From NCBI RefSeq assembly GCF_000813725.1, contig NZ_JWLD01000073.1, positions 897 through 38,949 of the forward strand: a DNA stretch of 38,053 bases. The letters run 5' to 3'. The stretch is from Leisingera sp. ANG-Vp. GTDB lineage: Bacteria; Pseudomonadota; Alphaproteobacteria; Rhodobacterales; Rhodobacteraceae. A program made the translations under genes and the position numbers. The stretch's first letter is position 1. Each line of letters opens with the position of its first letter. Positions 6,884 through 15,145 of the stretch are shown piece after piece. The notes beneath the pieces are model-generated. The model made no database searches and was not told the origin of the DNA. It saw only the letters and a program-made list of their open reading frames with translations.

Positions 6884-7687
6884 ATGACACCCGAAGAGCA
6901 TCTGAAAGCCGGTGATCCCAGGGCGGCGCTGGAGGCGCTGCAGGCCAAGATCAGGGCGGACGCCAGCAATCCGAAACTGCGGGTGTTCCTGTTTCAGCTT
7001 TTGTGCGTTCTGGGCGACTGGAACCGGGCGATTGCCCAGCTGAAGGCCGCGGCCGGACTGGATGAAGGCGCCACGGTGATGGCGCAGGCCTACCGCGAGG
7101 CGATCATCTGCGAAGTGTATCGCGAGAAGGTCTTTGCCGGCGAAAAGGCGCCGCTGATCTTGGGCGAGCCCGAGGAATGGCTGGCGCATCTGATCGAGGC
7201 GCAGAAACTGCTGGCAGCCGGCAACCCCAAGGAAGCGGCGGAGCTGCGCGCCAAGGCGTTTGACGCAGCCCCTGCAAGCCCGGGCGAGATCAACGGCAAG
7301 CGGTTCGACTGGATTGCCGATGCCGACATGCGGCTGGGCCCGGTGCTGGAGACGGTGGTGAACGGCAAGTACTACTGGCTGCCGTTCTCGCAGATCGTCT
7401 CGTTTGAGGCCGAGGAGCCGAGCGATTTGCGCGATGCGGTCTGGACCGCAGGCACGCTGACCCTGGCGGGCGGCGGCGCGGTCGCGGCGATGATCCCGTC
7501 CCGCTACCCCGGCAGTGAAAAAGCCGACGGGCTGTCGATGCTGGCGCGCGCCACTGTGTGGGAAGATGCCGGCGAGGATACCTTTACCGGTCTTGGCCAG
7601 CGGCTGCTGACGATCGGGGATGAGGACATTGCCATCATGGATGTGCGCTCGCTCAAGATGGATGGGCATGACATAGAAAATGGCTGA
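6884..7687 (+). CDS. tagJ: T6SS accessory protein TagJ (ImpE family)
   Basis: The 267-residue product belongs to the ImpE/SciE family. The N-terminal half is TPR-like helical repeats (AGDPRAALEALQAKIRADASNPKLRVFLFQLLCVLGDWNRAIAQL). The C-terminal domain starts with the hallmark FDWIADADMRLGPVLE and continues with NGKYYWLPFSQI. In other bacteria TagJ binds TssB and modulates ClpV interaction with the sheath. Here it lies directly after the hcp terminator, 44 bases from the T-run, with a GCGGAG ribosome site. Its last 8 bases overlap the start of tssE (ATGGCTGA), so the two are coupled. Presence of TagJ together with an FHA protein fits the Agrobacterium/Pseudomonas H1 type of T6SS. Confidence 0.93.
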   Translation: MTPEEHLKAGDPRAALEALQAKIRADASNPKLRVFLFQLLCVLGDWNRAIAQLKAAAGLDEGATVMAQAYREAIICEVYREKVFAGEKAPLILGEPEEWLAHLIEAQKLLAAGNPKEAAELRAKAFDAAPASPGEINGKRFDWIADADMRLGPVLETVVNGKYYWLPFSQIVSFEAEEPSDLRDAVWTAGTLTLAGGGAVAAMIPSRYPGSEKADGLSMLARATVWEDAGEDTFTGLGQRLLTIGDEDIAIMDVRSLKMDGHDIENG

Positions 7688-8177
7688 CAAGACTCTGGCC
7701 GAGCGCCTGCAGCCCTCGCTGCTGGACCGGCTGACAGACAATGCACCTGGCGATCAGAAGGAAACCCGCGAGAGCCGGGTGATTGATCTTGGGCGGCTCC
7801 GGGAAATCATCCAGCGCGATCTGTCCTGGCTGCTGAACACCCAGAATGTCGAGAGCCATTTCGATGCGGAGAAATACCCGGCGATCTCGGCCTCGGTGCT
7901 GAACTACGGTCTGATCGAAGTGGCCGGCGAGGCCTCGACCACGGAAAAGGCTCAGGCGATCCGCCGTTCGATCAAGCAGGCGATTACAACATATGAGCCG
8001 CGGATTATTGAAGGATCGGTGGATGTGCGGCTGCAGGATGGAACCGACGCGACCGAGATGACCGTGGGTCTGGAGATCCGCGCCGACATGTGGGCGCAGC
8101 CGATGCCGCTGGAGCTGTATTTGCGCAGCAAGGTCGATCTGACCACCGGCGAAGTGGAAATGGAAAGGGCGCTGTGA
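7680..8177 (+). CDS. tssE: T6SS baseplate protein TssE (gp25-like)
   Basis: The 165-residue protein contains the gp25/TssE signature: a central RDLSWLLNTQ motif near residues 42-51, followed by a strand with YGLIEVAG and the helix-strand segment AITTYEPRIIEGSVDVRL. TssE forms part of the baseplate wedge with TssF and TssG and helps start sheath polymerisation. The N-terminus (LAERLQPSLLDRLTDN) is the usual TssE opening helix. The gene overlaps tagJ by 8 bases and ends one base before tssF, in keeping with translational coupling along the baseplate genes. Confidence 0.95.
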   Translation: MADKTLAERLQPSLLDRLTDNAPGDQKETRESRVIDLGRLREIIQRDLSWLLNTQNVESHFDAEKYPAISASVLNYGLIEVAGEASTTEKAQAIRRSIKQAITTYEPRIIEGSVDVRLQDGTDATEMTVGLEIRADMWAQPMPLELYLRSKVDLTTGEVEMERAL

Positions 8178-8178
8178 G

Positions 8179-10056
8179 ATGGATACACGGCTGCTGACCC
8201 ATTACGAGAACGAGCTGAACTACCTGCGCGATATGGGCGGGGAGTTTGCGGCTGCCTATCCCAAAATCGCCGCCCGGCTGGGGATGGAGGGGGTCGAGGT
8301 TCTGGACCCTTATGTGGAACGGCTGCTGGAGGGCGTCGCCTTCCTGTCGGCACGTGTCCAGCTGGAGCTGGAGCTGCAGTATCCGAATTTCACCTCGAAC
8401 CTTTTGGAGATCATCTATCCGCATTATCTGGCGCCGACGCCGTCAATGATGATTGCAGCGTTTGAGCCGGATGCGGCCAATTCGGCGGTGAAAAGCGGCT
8501 ATGTGCTGCCGAGAGGCTCGACGCTGCGCTCCAGGCTGACCGAGGGCGAGCAGACCCCGTGCGAGTTCCGCACGGCCTCTGATCTGACCATGTGGCCGAT
8601 CCAGATCACCGAGGCGCAGTATATCGACGGCCGCGGCGAGCTGGTCGCAGCGGGCGTGGCCACAGGCTATGATGCGCGGGCGGGCATCCGGCTGCGCATC
8701 AAGCGGATCGACGGCGACCCGATCAGCAAGCTGGAGATGGACAAGCTGTCGCTGTATCTCTCCAGCGCGGCGGGCAACAGCTGGCCGCTGCTGGAGCTGC
8801 TGTGCACCCAGGTGCAGGGGATTGTGGCGCGTTCCACCGACCGGCGCGCTGACTGGCAGCTGCCGCTGCGCGGCGCCAAAGTTGTGCAGAAGGGGTTCAG
8901 CCCCGAGGAAGCGCTGCTGCCGCTGCCGCGCCGGGTCTATGACGGCTACCGGCTGCTGCAGGAATATTTTGCCATGCCCGAGCGGTTCCGCTTTGTCGAG
9001 CTGCAGGGGCTGAAAGCGGGTCTGGAGAATTCCGAAGGCAACGAGGTGGATCTCTATGTCCTCCTGCGCGAGGGGATGCCGGAGATTGCCCCCATTGTGG
9101 TGCCGGAGGTGTTCCAGCTGAATGCGGTTCCGGCCGTCAACCTGTTCGAGAAACGCTGCGACCGGGTGCGGATTGCGCCGATCGACACCGAGCACCATGT
9201 GATCCCGAACCGTACCGCGGGCCTCGATTTCGAGGTCTACGCGCTGCAGAGCGTGGTCGGGATCAGCGGCGAGGGCGAGGATGACGTGGTGTTCCGTCCG
9301 TTCTATTCCGCCAATGATTTCACCGCGGCGGGCGAAAGCCACCCGGCTTATTACACCATCAAGCGGCGGATGCGGCAGCGCTCGGAAAAGGAACGCCTGC
9401 GCGGGGTGAGGAGTTCTTACCTGGGCTCCGAGGTGTTCCTGACGCTGGTGGACCGGGCGCAGGCGCCTTATTCCTCGGGGCTGGAGCAGCTGGCGGTCAA
9501 TGCGCTTTGCACCAACCGCGATCTGCCGATGCTGCTGGCCACCGGCAGCGACGACGTGTTTCAGCTGCCCGAAGGCGGCCCGGTGACAAAGGTGACGCTG
9601 CCGGTGTCTCCGACCCGTCCGCATCCGACGCTGGCGCAGGGCGATACCGCCTGGCGGCTGATTTCGCATCTGAGCCTCAACTACGTCTCGATTGCCGAAA
9701 CCGGCAAAGGCCAGTCGGCGGAGGCACTGCGCGAGCTGGTGGGGCTTTATGCGCCGCTCGGCGACCGGGTGACGGAGAAGCAGCTGGAGGGCATCCTGTC
9801 GGTGGGCGCACGCCCCATCGTGCGGCGGATGAGCGACGAGATCCTGTCGACTGCGGTGCGGGGGCTGGAGATCACCCTGGGCTTTGACGAGAGCTTTTTC
9901 GAGGGCAGCAACATCTATGCGCTGGGAGCCGTGCTGGAGCGGTTCTTCCGCGGCTATGCCAGCATCAACTCATTCACGGAGACAGTCCTGACGACTGAAA
10001 AACGCGGGGAAATTGCCAGATGGCGACCGGAAAAGGGCCTCGGCCGGATGATCTGA
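8179..10056 (+). CDS. tssF: T6SS baseplate protein TssF (ImpG/VasA)
   Basis: The 625-residue length is standard for TssF. The N-terminus shows the family blocks YENELNYLRDMGGEFA, DPYVERLLEGVAFLSARVQ and YPNFTSNLLEIIYPHYLAPTPS. The middle contains the second conserved region with KRRMRQRSEKER and SYLGSEVFLTLVD. TssF pairs with TssG in the baseplate wedge and contacts TssK and the sheath start. The stop lies 37 bases inside tssG. No truncation or frameshift is visible. Confidence 0.96.
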   Translation: MDTRLLTHYENELNYLRDMGGEFAAAYPKIAARLGMEGVEVLDPYVERLLEGVAFLSARVQLELELQYPNFTSNLLEIIYPHYLAPTPSMMIAAFEPDAANSAVKSGYVLPRGSTLRSRLTEGEQTPCEFRTASDLTMWPIQITEAQYIDGRGELVAAGVATGYDARAGIRLRIKRIDGDPISKLEMDKLSLYLSSAAGNSWPLLELLCTQVQGIVARSTDRRADWQLPLRGAKVVQKGFSPEEALLPLPRRVYDGYRLLQEYFAMPERFRFVELQGLKAGLENSEGNEVDLYVLLREGMPEIAPIVVPEVFQLNAVPAVNLFEKRCDRVRIAPIDTEHHVIPNRTAGLDFEVYALQSVVGISGEGEDDVVFRPFYSANDFTAAGESHPAYYTIKRRMRQRSEKERLRGVRSSYLGSEVFLTLVDRAQAPYSSGLEQLAVNALCTNRDLPMLLATGSDDVFQLPEGGPVTKVTLPVSPTRPHPTLAQGDTAWRLISHLSLNYVSIAETGKGQSAEALRELVGLYAPLGDRVTEKQLEGILSVGARPIVRRMSDEILSTAVRGLEITLGFDESFFEGSNIYALGAVLERFFRGYASINSFTETVLTTEKRGEIARWRPEKGLGRMI

Positions 10057-11075
10057 GCCTCTATGGCCGGCTGGCCATGGAGCCTGAAAAACATCACGTT
10101 TTTCACGCCCTCCGGGTATTGGAGGCGCATTTCAATGACGCCCCGCGCCTCGGCGAAAGCCGCCGCCCGCGGGAAGATATGCTGCGGCTGGGGCAGGAGG
10201 CGGAGCTGGCGTTCCCGCCCTCGACCATTGCCGATTTCAAACCGGCAGAGGGCGGCAAGCCTGCTGTTCTGACCAACCGGTTCTTTGGCCTGTTCGGCCC
10301 CCAAGGCCCCTTGCCGCTGCACCTGACCGAATACGCCCGCGACCGTAAACGCAACCACCGCGACCCGACGCTGGTGGCCTTTGCCGATATGCTGACGCAC
10401 CGGATGATGAGCCTCTTGTACCGGGCCTGGACGCAGGGCTCGCCTGCCGTCAGCTTCGACCGGGCCGATGATCCGATGGCGCGCAAAGTGTCGTCGCTGA
10501 TCGGCTATAACGGCTTCAAGTTCGGCGACCGCGACGACATGCCGGACATGGCCAAGCTGCATTTCGCAGGCCATTTGGCCAAGGGGGCGAAGAACCCGGA
10601 AGGTCTGGTGTCGATCCTGTCGGCGTTTTTCGAGGTGCCGGTCACCCTGCAGGAATTTGTCGGCAGCTGGCTGGAGCTGGAGCCGGACGACCGCTGGGCC
10701 CTGGGCTATGGCGGGCTGGGGCAGAGCACCAGCATCGGCGACAAGGTCTGGAGCCGCTCGGCCAAGTTCCGCATCCGCATCGGGCCGCTGAAGCTGCAGG
10801 ATTACGAACGGCTTTTGCCGGGCGGCGAGGCACTGAAGCGGCTGCGCGCGATTGTGCGGTCCTATGCCGGGGATTTCCTGGATTGGGATGTGAACCTGAT
10901 CCTGGCCGGCGACGAGGTGCCGCGCGCGTCCTTGGGCGGCACCACGCGGCTGGGGCATACCAGCTGGGTGCGCTCGCGCCCGGACCCGGAGGCGGATCAG
11001 CCGGACGTGAATGATTTATACCTGTACCCGGGATTAGGCGCCGGGGCTGAAGAGCGAGTAGAGGGAGGGATTTGA
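10020..11075 (+). CDS. tssG: T6SS baseplate protein TssG (ImpH/VasB)
   Basis: The 351-residue protein matches TssG, with PRLGESRRPREDMLRLGQ near residues 42-59, NRFFGLFGPQGPLPLHLTEYARDR near 81-104, and the late conserved RLGHTSWVRSR. TssG sits at the core of the baseplate wedge, one copy per two TssF, and recruits TssK. The start lies inside the end of tssF (37-base overlap) after a GGGGA ribosome site about 10 bases upstream, which is compatible with stoichiometric coupling. The C-terminal tail after the last motif is short and acidic. Confidence 0.95.
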   Translation: MATGKGPRPDDLSLYGRLAMEPEKHHVFHALRVLEAHFNDAPRLGESRRPREDMLRLGQEAELAFPPSTIADFKPAEGGKPAVLTNRFFGLFGPQGPLPLHLTEYARDRKRNHRDPTLVAFADMLTHRMMSLLYRAWTQGSPAVSFDRADDPMARKVSSLIGYNGFKFGDRDDMPDMAKLHFAGHLAKGAKNPEGLVSILSAFFEVPVTLQEFVGSWLELEPDDRWALGYGGLGQSTSIGDKVWSRSAKFRIRIGPLKLQDYERLLPGGEALKRLRAIVRSYAGDFLDWDVNLILAGDEVPRASLGGTTRLGHTSWVRSRPDPEADQPDVNDLYLYPGLGAGAEERVEGGI

Positions 11076-11076
11076 G

Positions 11077-13800
11077 ATGACCGAGATCAGCCGCGTGGCG
11101 CTGTTTGGCAAGCTGAACAAGCTGGGATACCAGGCCGTTGAAAGTGCAACCGTGTTCTGCAAGATGCGGGGCAACCCCTATGTGGAACTGGTGCATTGGA
11201 TGCATCAGCTCCTGGCGCAGCAAGACAGCGACCTGCACCGGATCATCGAGCATTACAAACTGGACCCGGGCAAGATCGCAACTGAACTGACCCGCGCTCT
11301 TGATATGCTGCCGCGCGGCGCTTCGACGATTTCCGATCTCTCCGATCACCTGATGGATGCGATGGAGCGCGGCTGGGTCTGGGGCTCGCTGCTCTATTCC
11401 TCGGGCCAGGTGCGCAGCGGGTACCTGCTCCTGGGCATGCTGAAGACGCCGGCGCTGCGCAATATCCTGTCGAACATGTCGCCGGAGCTGGCGAAGATCG
11501 GTGCGGATGATCTGGCCGACAATTTCCACGAGGCCACCGACGGCTCGCCCGAGGATGCCTTGGGTGCGCAGGATGGCTCCAATGTGACCGGGGGCGGCGC
11601 CGAGCCGGGCGAGGCCTCGGGCGCGATGGCGCCTGGTGCCATGGGCAAGGGTGAGGCGCTGGAGCAGTTCTGCACCGATCTGACCGCGCAGGCCAAGGCG
11701 GGGGAGATCGACCCCATCGTGGGCCGCGACGAGGAGATCCGCCAGATCGTCGATATCCTGATGCGGCGGCGGCAGAACAACCCGATCCTGACCGGCGAGG
11801 CCGGGGTGGGCAAAACGGCCGTGGTCGAGGGCTTTGCCCTCAGGATTGCCCGCGGCGACGTGCCGCCGGCGCTGGCGGATGTGCGGCTCTTGGTGCTGGA
11901 CGTGGGCCTGCTGCAGGCGGGTGCCAGCATGAAGGGCGAGTTTGAAAACCGCCTGCGCCAGGTGATTGACGAGGTGCAGGCCAGCCCGGTGCCGATTGTG
12001 ATGTTTGTCGACGAAACCCACACGCTGGTGGGGGCAGGCGGGGCTGCAGGCACTGGCGACGCGGCCAACCTGCTGAAGCCGGCGCTGGCGCGCGGCACTC
12101 TGCGCACCATCGGGGCCACCACCTGGGCCGAATACAAGAAATACATCGAGAAGGACCCGGCGCTGACCCGGCGCTTCCAGGTCGTGAAGGTGGATGAGCC
12201 GGGTATCCAGAAAGCGATCCTGATGATGCGCGGCATCGCCTCGATGCTGGAAAACCACCACCGCGTGCAGGTGCTGGATGAGGGGATCGAAGCGGCGGTC
12301 AGCCTCTCGGCCCGGTATATCCCCGCCCGTCAGCTGCCGGACAAATCCGTCAGCCTCTTGGACACGGCCTGCGCCCGCGTTGCCGTCAGCCAGCACGCGG
12401 TGCCGGCCGAGGTGGATGACAGCCAGCGCCGAATTGAGGCGCTGACCACCGAGCTGGAGATTATCGGCCGCGACGAGACCGCAGGTTATGAGGTTGCTGA
12501 CCGGCGTGAAGCTGTGGAAGCCGCCAAGACCGCCGAGGAGGAACGGCTGGCCGGGCTGACCGAACGCTGGGACAAGGAAAAGGCGGTTGTGCAGGACATT
12601 CTCGACCTGCGCGCCAAGCTCCGGGAGGGGGCTGCGCCCGTGGACGACACGGTTGATGCTGGAGACGACAGCGCGGAGGGCGCCGCCGAAGGCAGCGGAG
12701 ACGGGCCGGACCGGGCGGAACTGCTGCAGCAGCTGAAGGACAAGAACGCCGAGCTGGACACTTTGCAGGGCGACTCTGCACTGATCCTGCCCATCGTGGA
12801 CCATCAGGCGATTGCCTCTGTGGTTGGCGACTGGACGGGCATTCCCGTCGGCCGCATGGTCAAGGATGAGATCGAGACCATTCTGAACCTGGAAGAGCAT
12901 CTGGCCAAACGGGTGATCGGCCAGGATCACGCGATGAAGATGATCGCCAAGCGGATCCAGACCAGCCGCGCCGGCCTCGACAACCCGAACAAGCCGATCG
13001 GGGTGTTCATGCTGGCGGGCACCTCCGGCGTGGGTAAGACCGAGACCGCGCTGGCGCTGGCCGAGGTGCTTTATGGCGGTGAGCAGAACGTCATCACCAT
13101 CAACATGTCGGAATACCAGGAAGCCCATACGGTCAGTAGCTTGAAAGGCGCGCCTCCGGGCTATGTCGGCTATGGCGAAGGCGGCGTTCTGACCGAGGCG
13201 GTGCGGCGCAAGCCCTACTCCGTGGTGCTGCTGGACGAGGTCGAAAAGGCGCACCCGGATGTGCATGAGATCTTTTTCCAGGTCTTCGACAAAGGCGTCA
13301 TGGAAGACGGCGAAGGCCGGATCATCGATTTCAAGAACACGCTGATCCTGCTGACCTCCAATGTCGGCACCGAGACCATCATGGATCTGTGTTCGGATCC
13401 TGAGCTGATGCCGGATCCGGAGGGCATGGCCAAGGCGCTGCGCGACCCGCTGCTGAAAGTGTTCCCGCCGGCGCTTTTGGGGCGTCTGGTGGCAATCCCC
13501 TATTATCCGCTCAGCCCGGAGATGATCGGCGAGATCACCAAGCTGCAGCTGGGCCGGATCCAGAAGCGGGTGCAGGAAACCCACGATGTGCCCTTCGAAT
13601 ATACCGACGCGGTGGTCGAAGAGATCGTCAACCGCTGCCAGGAGCTCGACAGCGGCGGCCGCATGATCGACGCAATTGTCACCAACACCATGCTGCCGGA
13701 AATCTCAAACGAGTTCCTGCGCCGCCTGATGGAAGGCGGGGAAGTGAAGAAAGTCGCAGTGGACGTCAAGGACGGGGAGTTCACGTACGGTTTTGATTAA
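11077..13800 (+). CDS. clpV: T6SS sheath-recycling AAA+ ATPase ClpV (TssH)
   Basis: At 907 residues this is a full Hsp100-type unfoldase. The N-terminal domain (about 1-160) is followed by a Gly/Ala-rich linker. The first AAA+ module has Walker A GEAGVGKT near residue 240 and the Walker B-like VMFVDETHTLVG. A coiled-coil middle domain lies near 440-560, with an acidic Gly-rich insert around 525-545. The second module has Walker A GTSGVGKTETA near residue 648 and Walker B VVLLDEVEKAHPDV. The insertion typical of ClpB-type ATPases is present, and the N-terminus is the ClpV kind that binds TssB/TssC. It disassembles the contracted sheath for reuse. The ATG starts one base after the tssG stop and follows GAGGGAGGG. 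Confidence 0.96.
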   Translation: MTEISRVALFGKLNKLGYQAVESATVFCKMRGNPYVELVHWMHQLLAQQDSDLHRIIEHYKLDPGKIATELTRALDMLPRGASTISDLSDHLMDAMERGWVWGSLLYSSGQVRSGYLLLGMLKTPALRNILSNMSPELAKIGADDLADNFHEATDGSPEDALGAQDGSNVTGGGAEPGEASGAMAPGAMGKGEALEQFCTDLTAQAKAGEIDPIVGRDEEIRQIVDILMRRRQNNPILTGEAGVGKTAVVEGFALRIARGDVPPALADVRLLVLDVGLLQAGASMKGEFENRLRQVIDEVQASPVPIVMFVDETHTLVGAGGAAGTGDAANLLKPALARGTLRTIGATTWAEYKKYIEKDPALTRRFQVVKVDEPGIQKAILMMRGIASMLENHHRVQVLDEGIEAAVSLSARYIPARQLPDKSVSLLDTACARVAVSQHAVPAEVDDSQRRIEALTTELEIIGRDETAGYEVADRREAVEAAKTAEEERLAGLTERWDKEKAVVQDILDLRAKLREGAAPVDDTVDAGDDSAEGAAEGSGDGPDRAELLQQLKDKNAELDTLQGDSALILPIVDHQAIASVVGDWTGIPVGRMVKDEIETILNLEEHLAKRVIGQDHAMKMIAKRIQTSRAGLDNPNKPIGVFMLAGTSGVGKTETALALAEVLYGGEQNVITINMSEYQEAHTVSSLKGAPPGYVGYGEGGVLTEAVRRKPYSVVLLDEVEKAHPDVHEIFFQVFDKGVMEDGEGRIIDFKNTLILLTSNVGTETIMDLCSDPELMPDPEGMAKALRDPLLKVFPPALLGRLVAIPYYPLSPEMIGEITKLQLGRIQKRVQETHDVPFEYTDAVVEEIVNRCQELDSGGRMIDAIVTNTMLPEISNEFLRRLMEGGEVKKVAVDVKDGEFTYGFD

Positions 13801-13835
13801 ACGCGCCAGAAGGTAGCGAGTAAGGGGGAAATCCT

Positions 13836-15083
13836 ATGGTTAAACATGTTGTTATGGACCTGAAGAACCTGGACATAAAAGTGTCCGGGCTGCAGATGGT
13901 GGAGCCGCCTAAACTGTCGTTCAAGGTGGTGGTGGAGCTTGACAAGAAGATGGAGAAGGGGGTCGAGAAGGACCCGCTTCTGCAGCAGGAGTTCCATTCC
14001 GGCGCCAGCGAGGTACTGGAGCAGACCAAGGAAACCATCGAGAAGAAGTGCAAGGTGTTCGACAAGGCTTTTGTTGAGATGACCAACAAGGGCGCCTCGG
14101 ACAAGGACATGGAAAAGCAGCTGAAGGGGCTGAATGACGCCATCAAGAATGACGTCAAAGTCGCTGAGAAAGGTGCTGAACTGGCGGCGCAGAAGGCCTG
14201 GACCAATCTGCAGAAGAAGAAAAAGGAATGGTCCAAGTTCAAGATCAAGGTCGGCGTGTCCATTGCCGGCACCCTGGCCGGGCTGGCGGTGAGCATTGCG
14301 GCAATGGCGACCTCGCCGTTTTCGGGCGGTGCGGGCGCGGCCTTCGGCATTATCGGGCTGATCAAGTCCGGCGTGTCGCTGGCCAAGGACATCGGCAAGC
14401 TGGCGATCAATATCGACCAGTCCAAGGCGATCCTGGAGAAGAACCTGGCGGTGGTGGAAAAGGCCGCCTCCAACAAGGCGCTGAACGCGGTGAACGAGGT
14501 GTCGGCGGCGGTGTTCCAGGAGTTCCTCGGCATCTCGCAGCCGTCGGTCAAGACGGTGGAAGACAGCGCCGAGACGATGAAGGCGAAATATGCGCAGATG
14601 ATCGTCAAGATGCATGATCTGTCCAAGACCCTGAACAAGGTGCTGAAGCAGCAGGACAAGCTGAAGAAGGAATTTCTGGCCGAGGTCGGCAAGAAGCTCA
14701 AGAAGCATCCGATCAAGGACAAGAAGACCCAGCTGGTGATGGTCAGCAAGGCGCTGGATACCGCCTTGGCCGACAACTACTCAGCGGTGCAAAGCGCCAT
14801 CGACAAGATCCAGATCATGTACAGCGATGCCCGCGACTGGGCCAACAAGATCAAGGATCTGATGAAACGGGTGAAGGCGCTGACGATCAAGGACCCGAAG
14901 GCGCTGAAGGTGTTCCGCGAGGCGCTGAAGTTCGCCGCGCTGGCGACCGCGCCGATCGATGGCAACTCGATTGCCACCGGTGCCAAGGACCTGGCCCTGG
15001 GTGTGGGCGGCGCAGTGGGCGGCTATGCCTATGACAAGATCACCAGCAAGGCGCTGGACGGGACCGTGTTCGACGCGGCCTGA
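13836..15083 (+). CDS. Lys-rich helical protein with central hydrophobic segment; unknown, possible pore-forming effector or sheath partner
   Basis: I do not recognise a named family. The 415-residue protein has about 66 lysines by hand count (about 16%), extreme for this GC-rich region. Residues 1-130 are charged helices. Residues about 134-185 form a hydrophobic, Gly/Ala-rich stretch (VSIAGTLAGLAVSIAAMA, then GGAGAAFGIIGLIKSGVSLA) that could be a membrane hairpin. Residues about 190-345 are long amphipathic helices, and the C-terminus has a second small-residue stretch (LALGVGGAVGGYAYD). There is no signal peptide. The helical bundle with an internal hydrophobic hairpin resembles alpha-pore-forming toxins of the Hbl/Nhe/ClyA type in layout only. 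It sits between clpV and an ion-channel gene, with an AAGGGGGAA ribosome site. It could be an effector, or a basic partner of the acidic giant protein downstream. Confidence 0.8.
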   Translation: MVKHVVMDLKNLDIKVSGLQMVEPPKLSFKVVVELDKKMEKGVEKDPLLQQEFHSGASEVLEQTKETIEKKCKVFDKAFVEMTNKGASDKDMEKQLKGLNDAIKNDVKVAEKGAELAAQKAWTNLQKKKKEWSKFKIKVGVSIAGTLAGLAVSIAAMATSPFSGGAGAAFGIIGLIKSGVSLAKDIGKLAINIDQSKAILEKNLAVVEKAASNKALNAVNEVSAAVFQEFLGISQPSVKTVEDSAETMKAKYAQMIVKMHDLSKTLNKVLKQQDKLKKEFLAEVGKKLKKHPIKDKKTQLVMVSKALDTALADNYSAVQSAIDKIQIMYSDARDWANKIKDLMKRVKALTIKDPKALKVFREALKFAALATAPIDGNSIATGAKDLALGVGGAVGGYAYDKITSKALDGTVFDAA

Positions 15084-15100
15084 TATCTGAACAGAAAACC

Positions 15101-15122
15101 GCCGGGCGCAGCTGCGCCCGGC
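15101..15122 (+). other. Perfect 22-base palindrome between the Lys-rich gene and the channel gene
   Basis: The left arm GCCGGGCGCA meets its exact complement, allowing a 9-bp GC stem with an AGCT loop 17 bases after the stop. No T-run follows on the plus strand, while on the minus strand GGTTTTCT would follow. On the mRNA it may be a partial terminator or processing site that lowers expression of the channel and giant-protein genes relative to the upstream gene. Confidence 0.7.
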
Positions 15123-15145
15123 ACACAAGAACGGCGAAGTGGAGA

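Noticed and set aside
10642-13584. A 980-codon open frame on the minus strand
   Set aside because: It lies opposite tssG and clpV, is His/Arg/Gln-rich with no family motifs, and is explained by the high GC content of the plus-strand genes.
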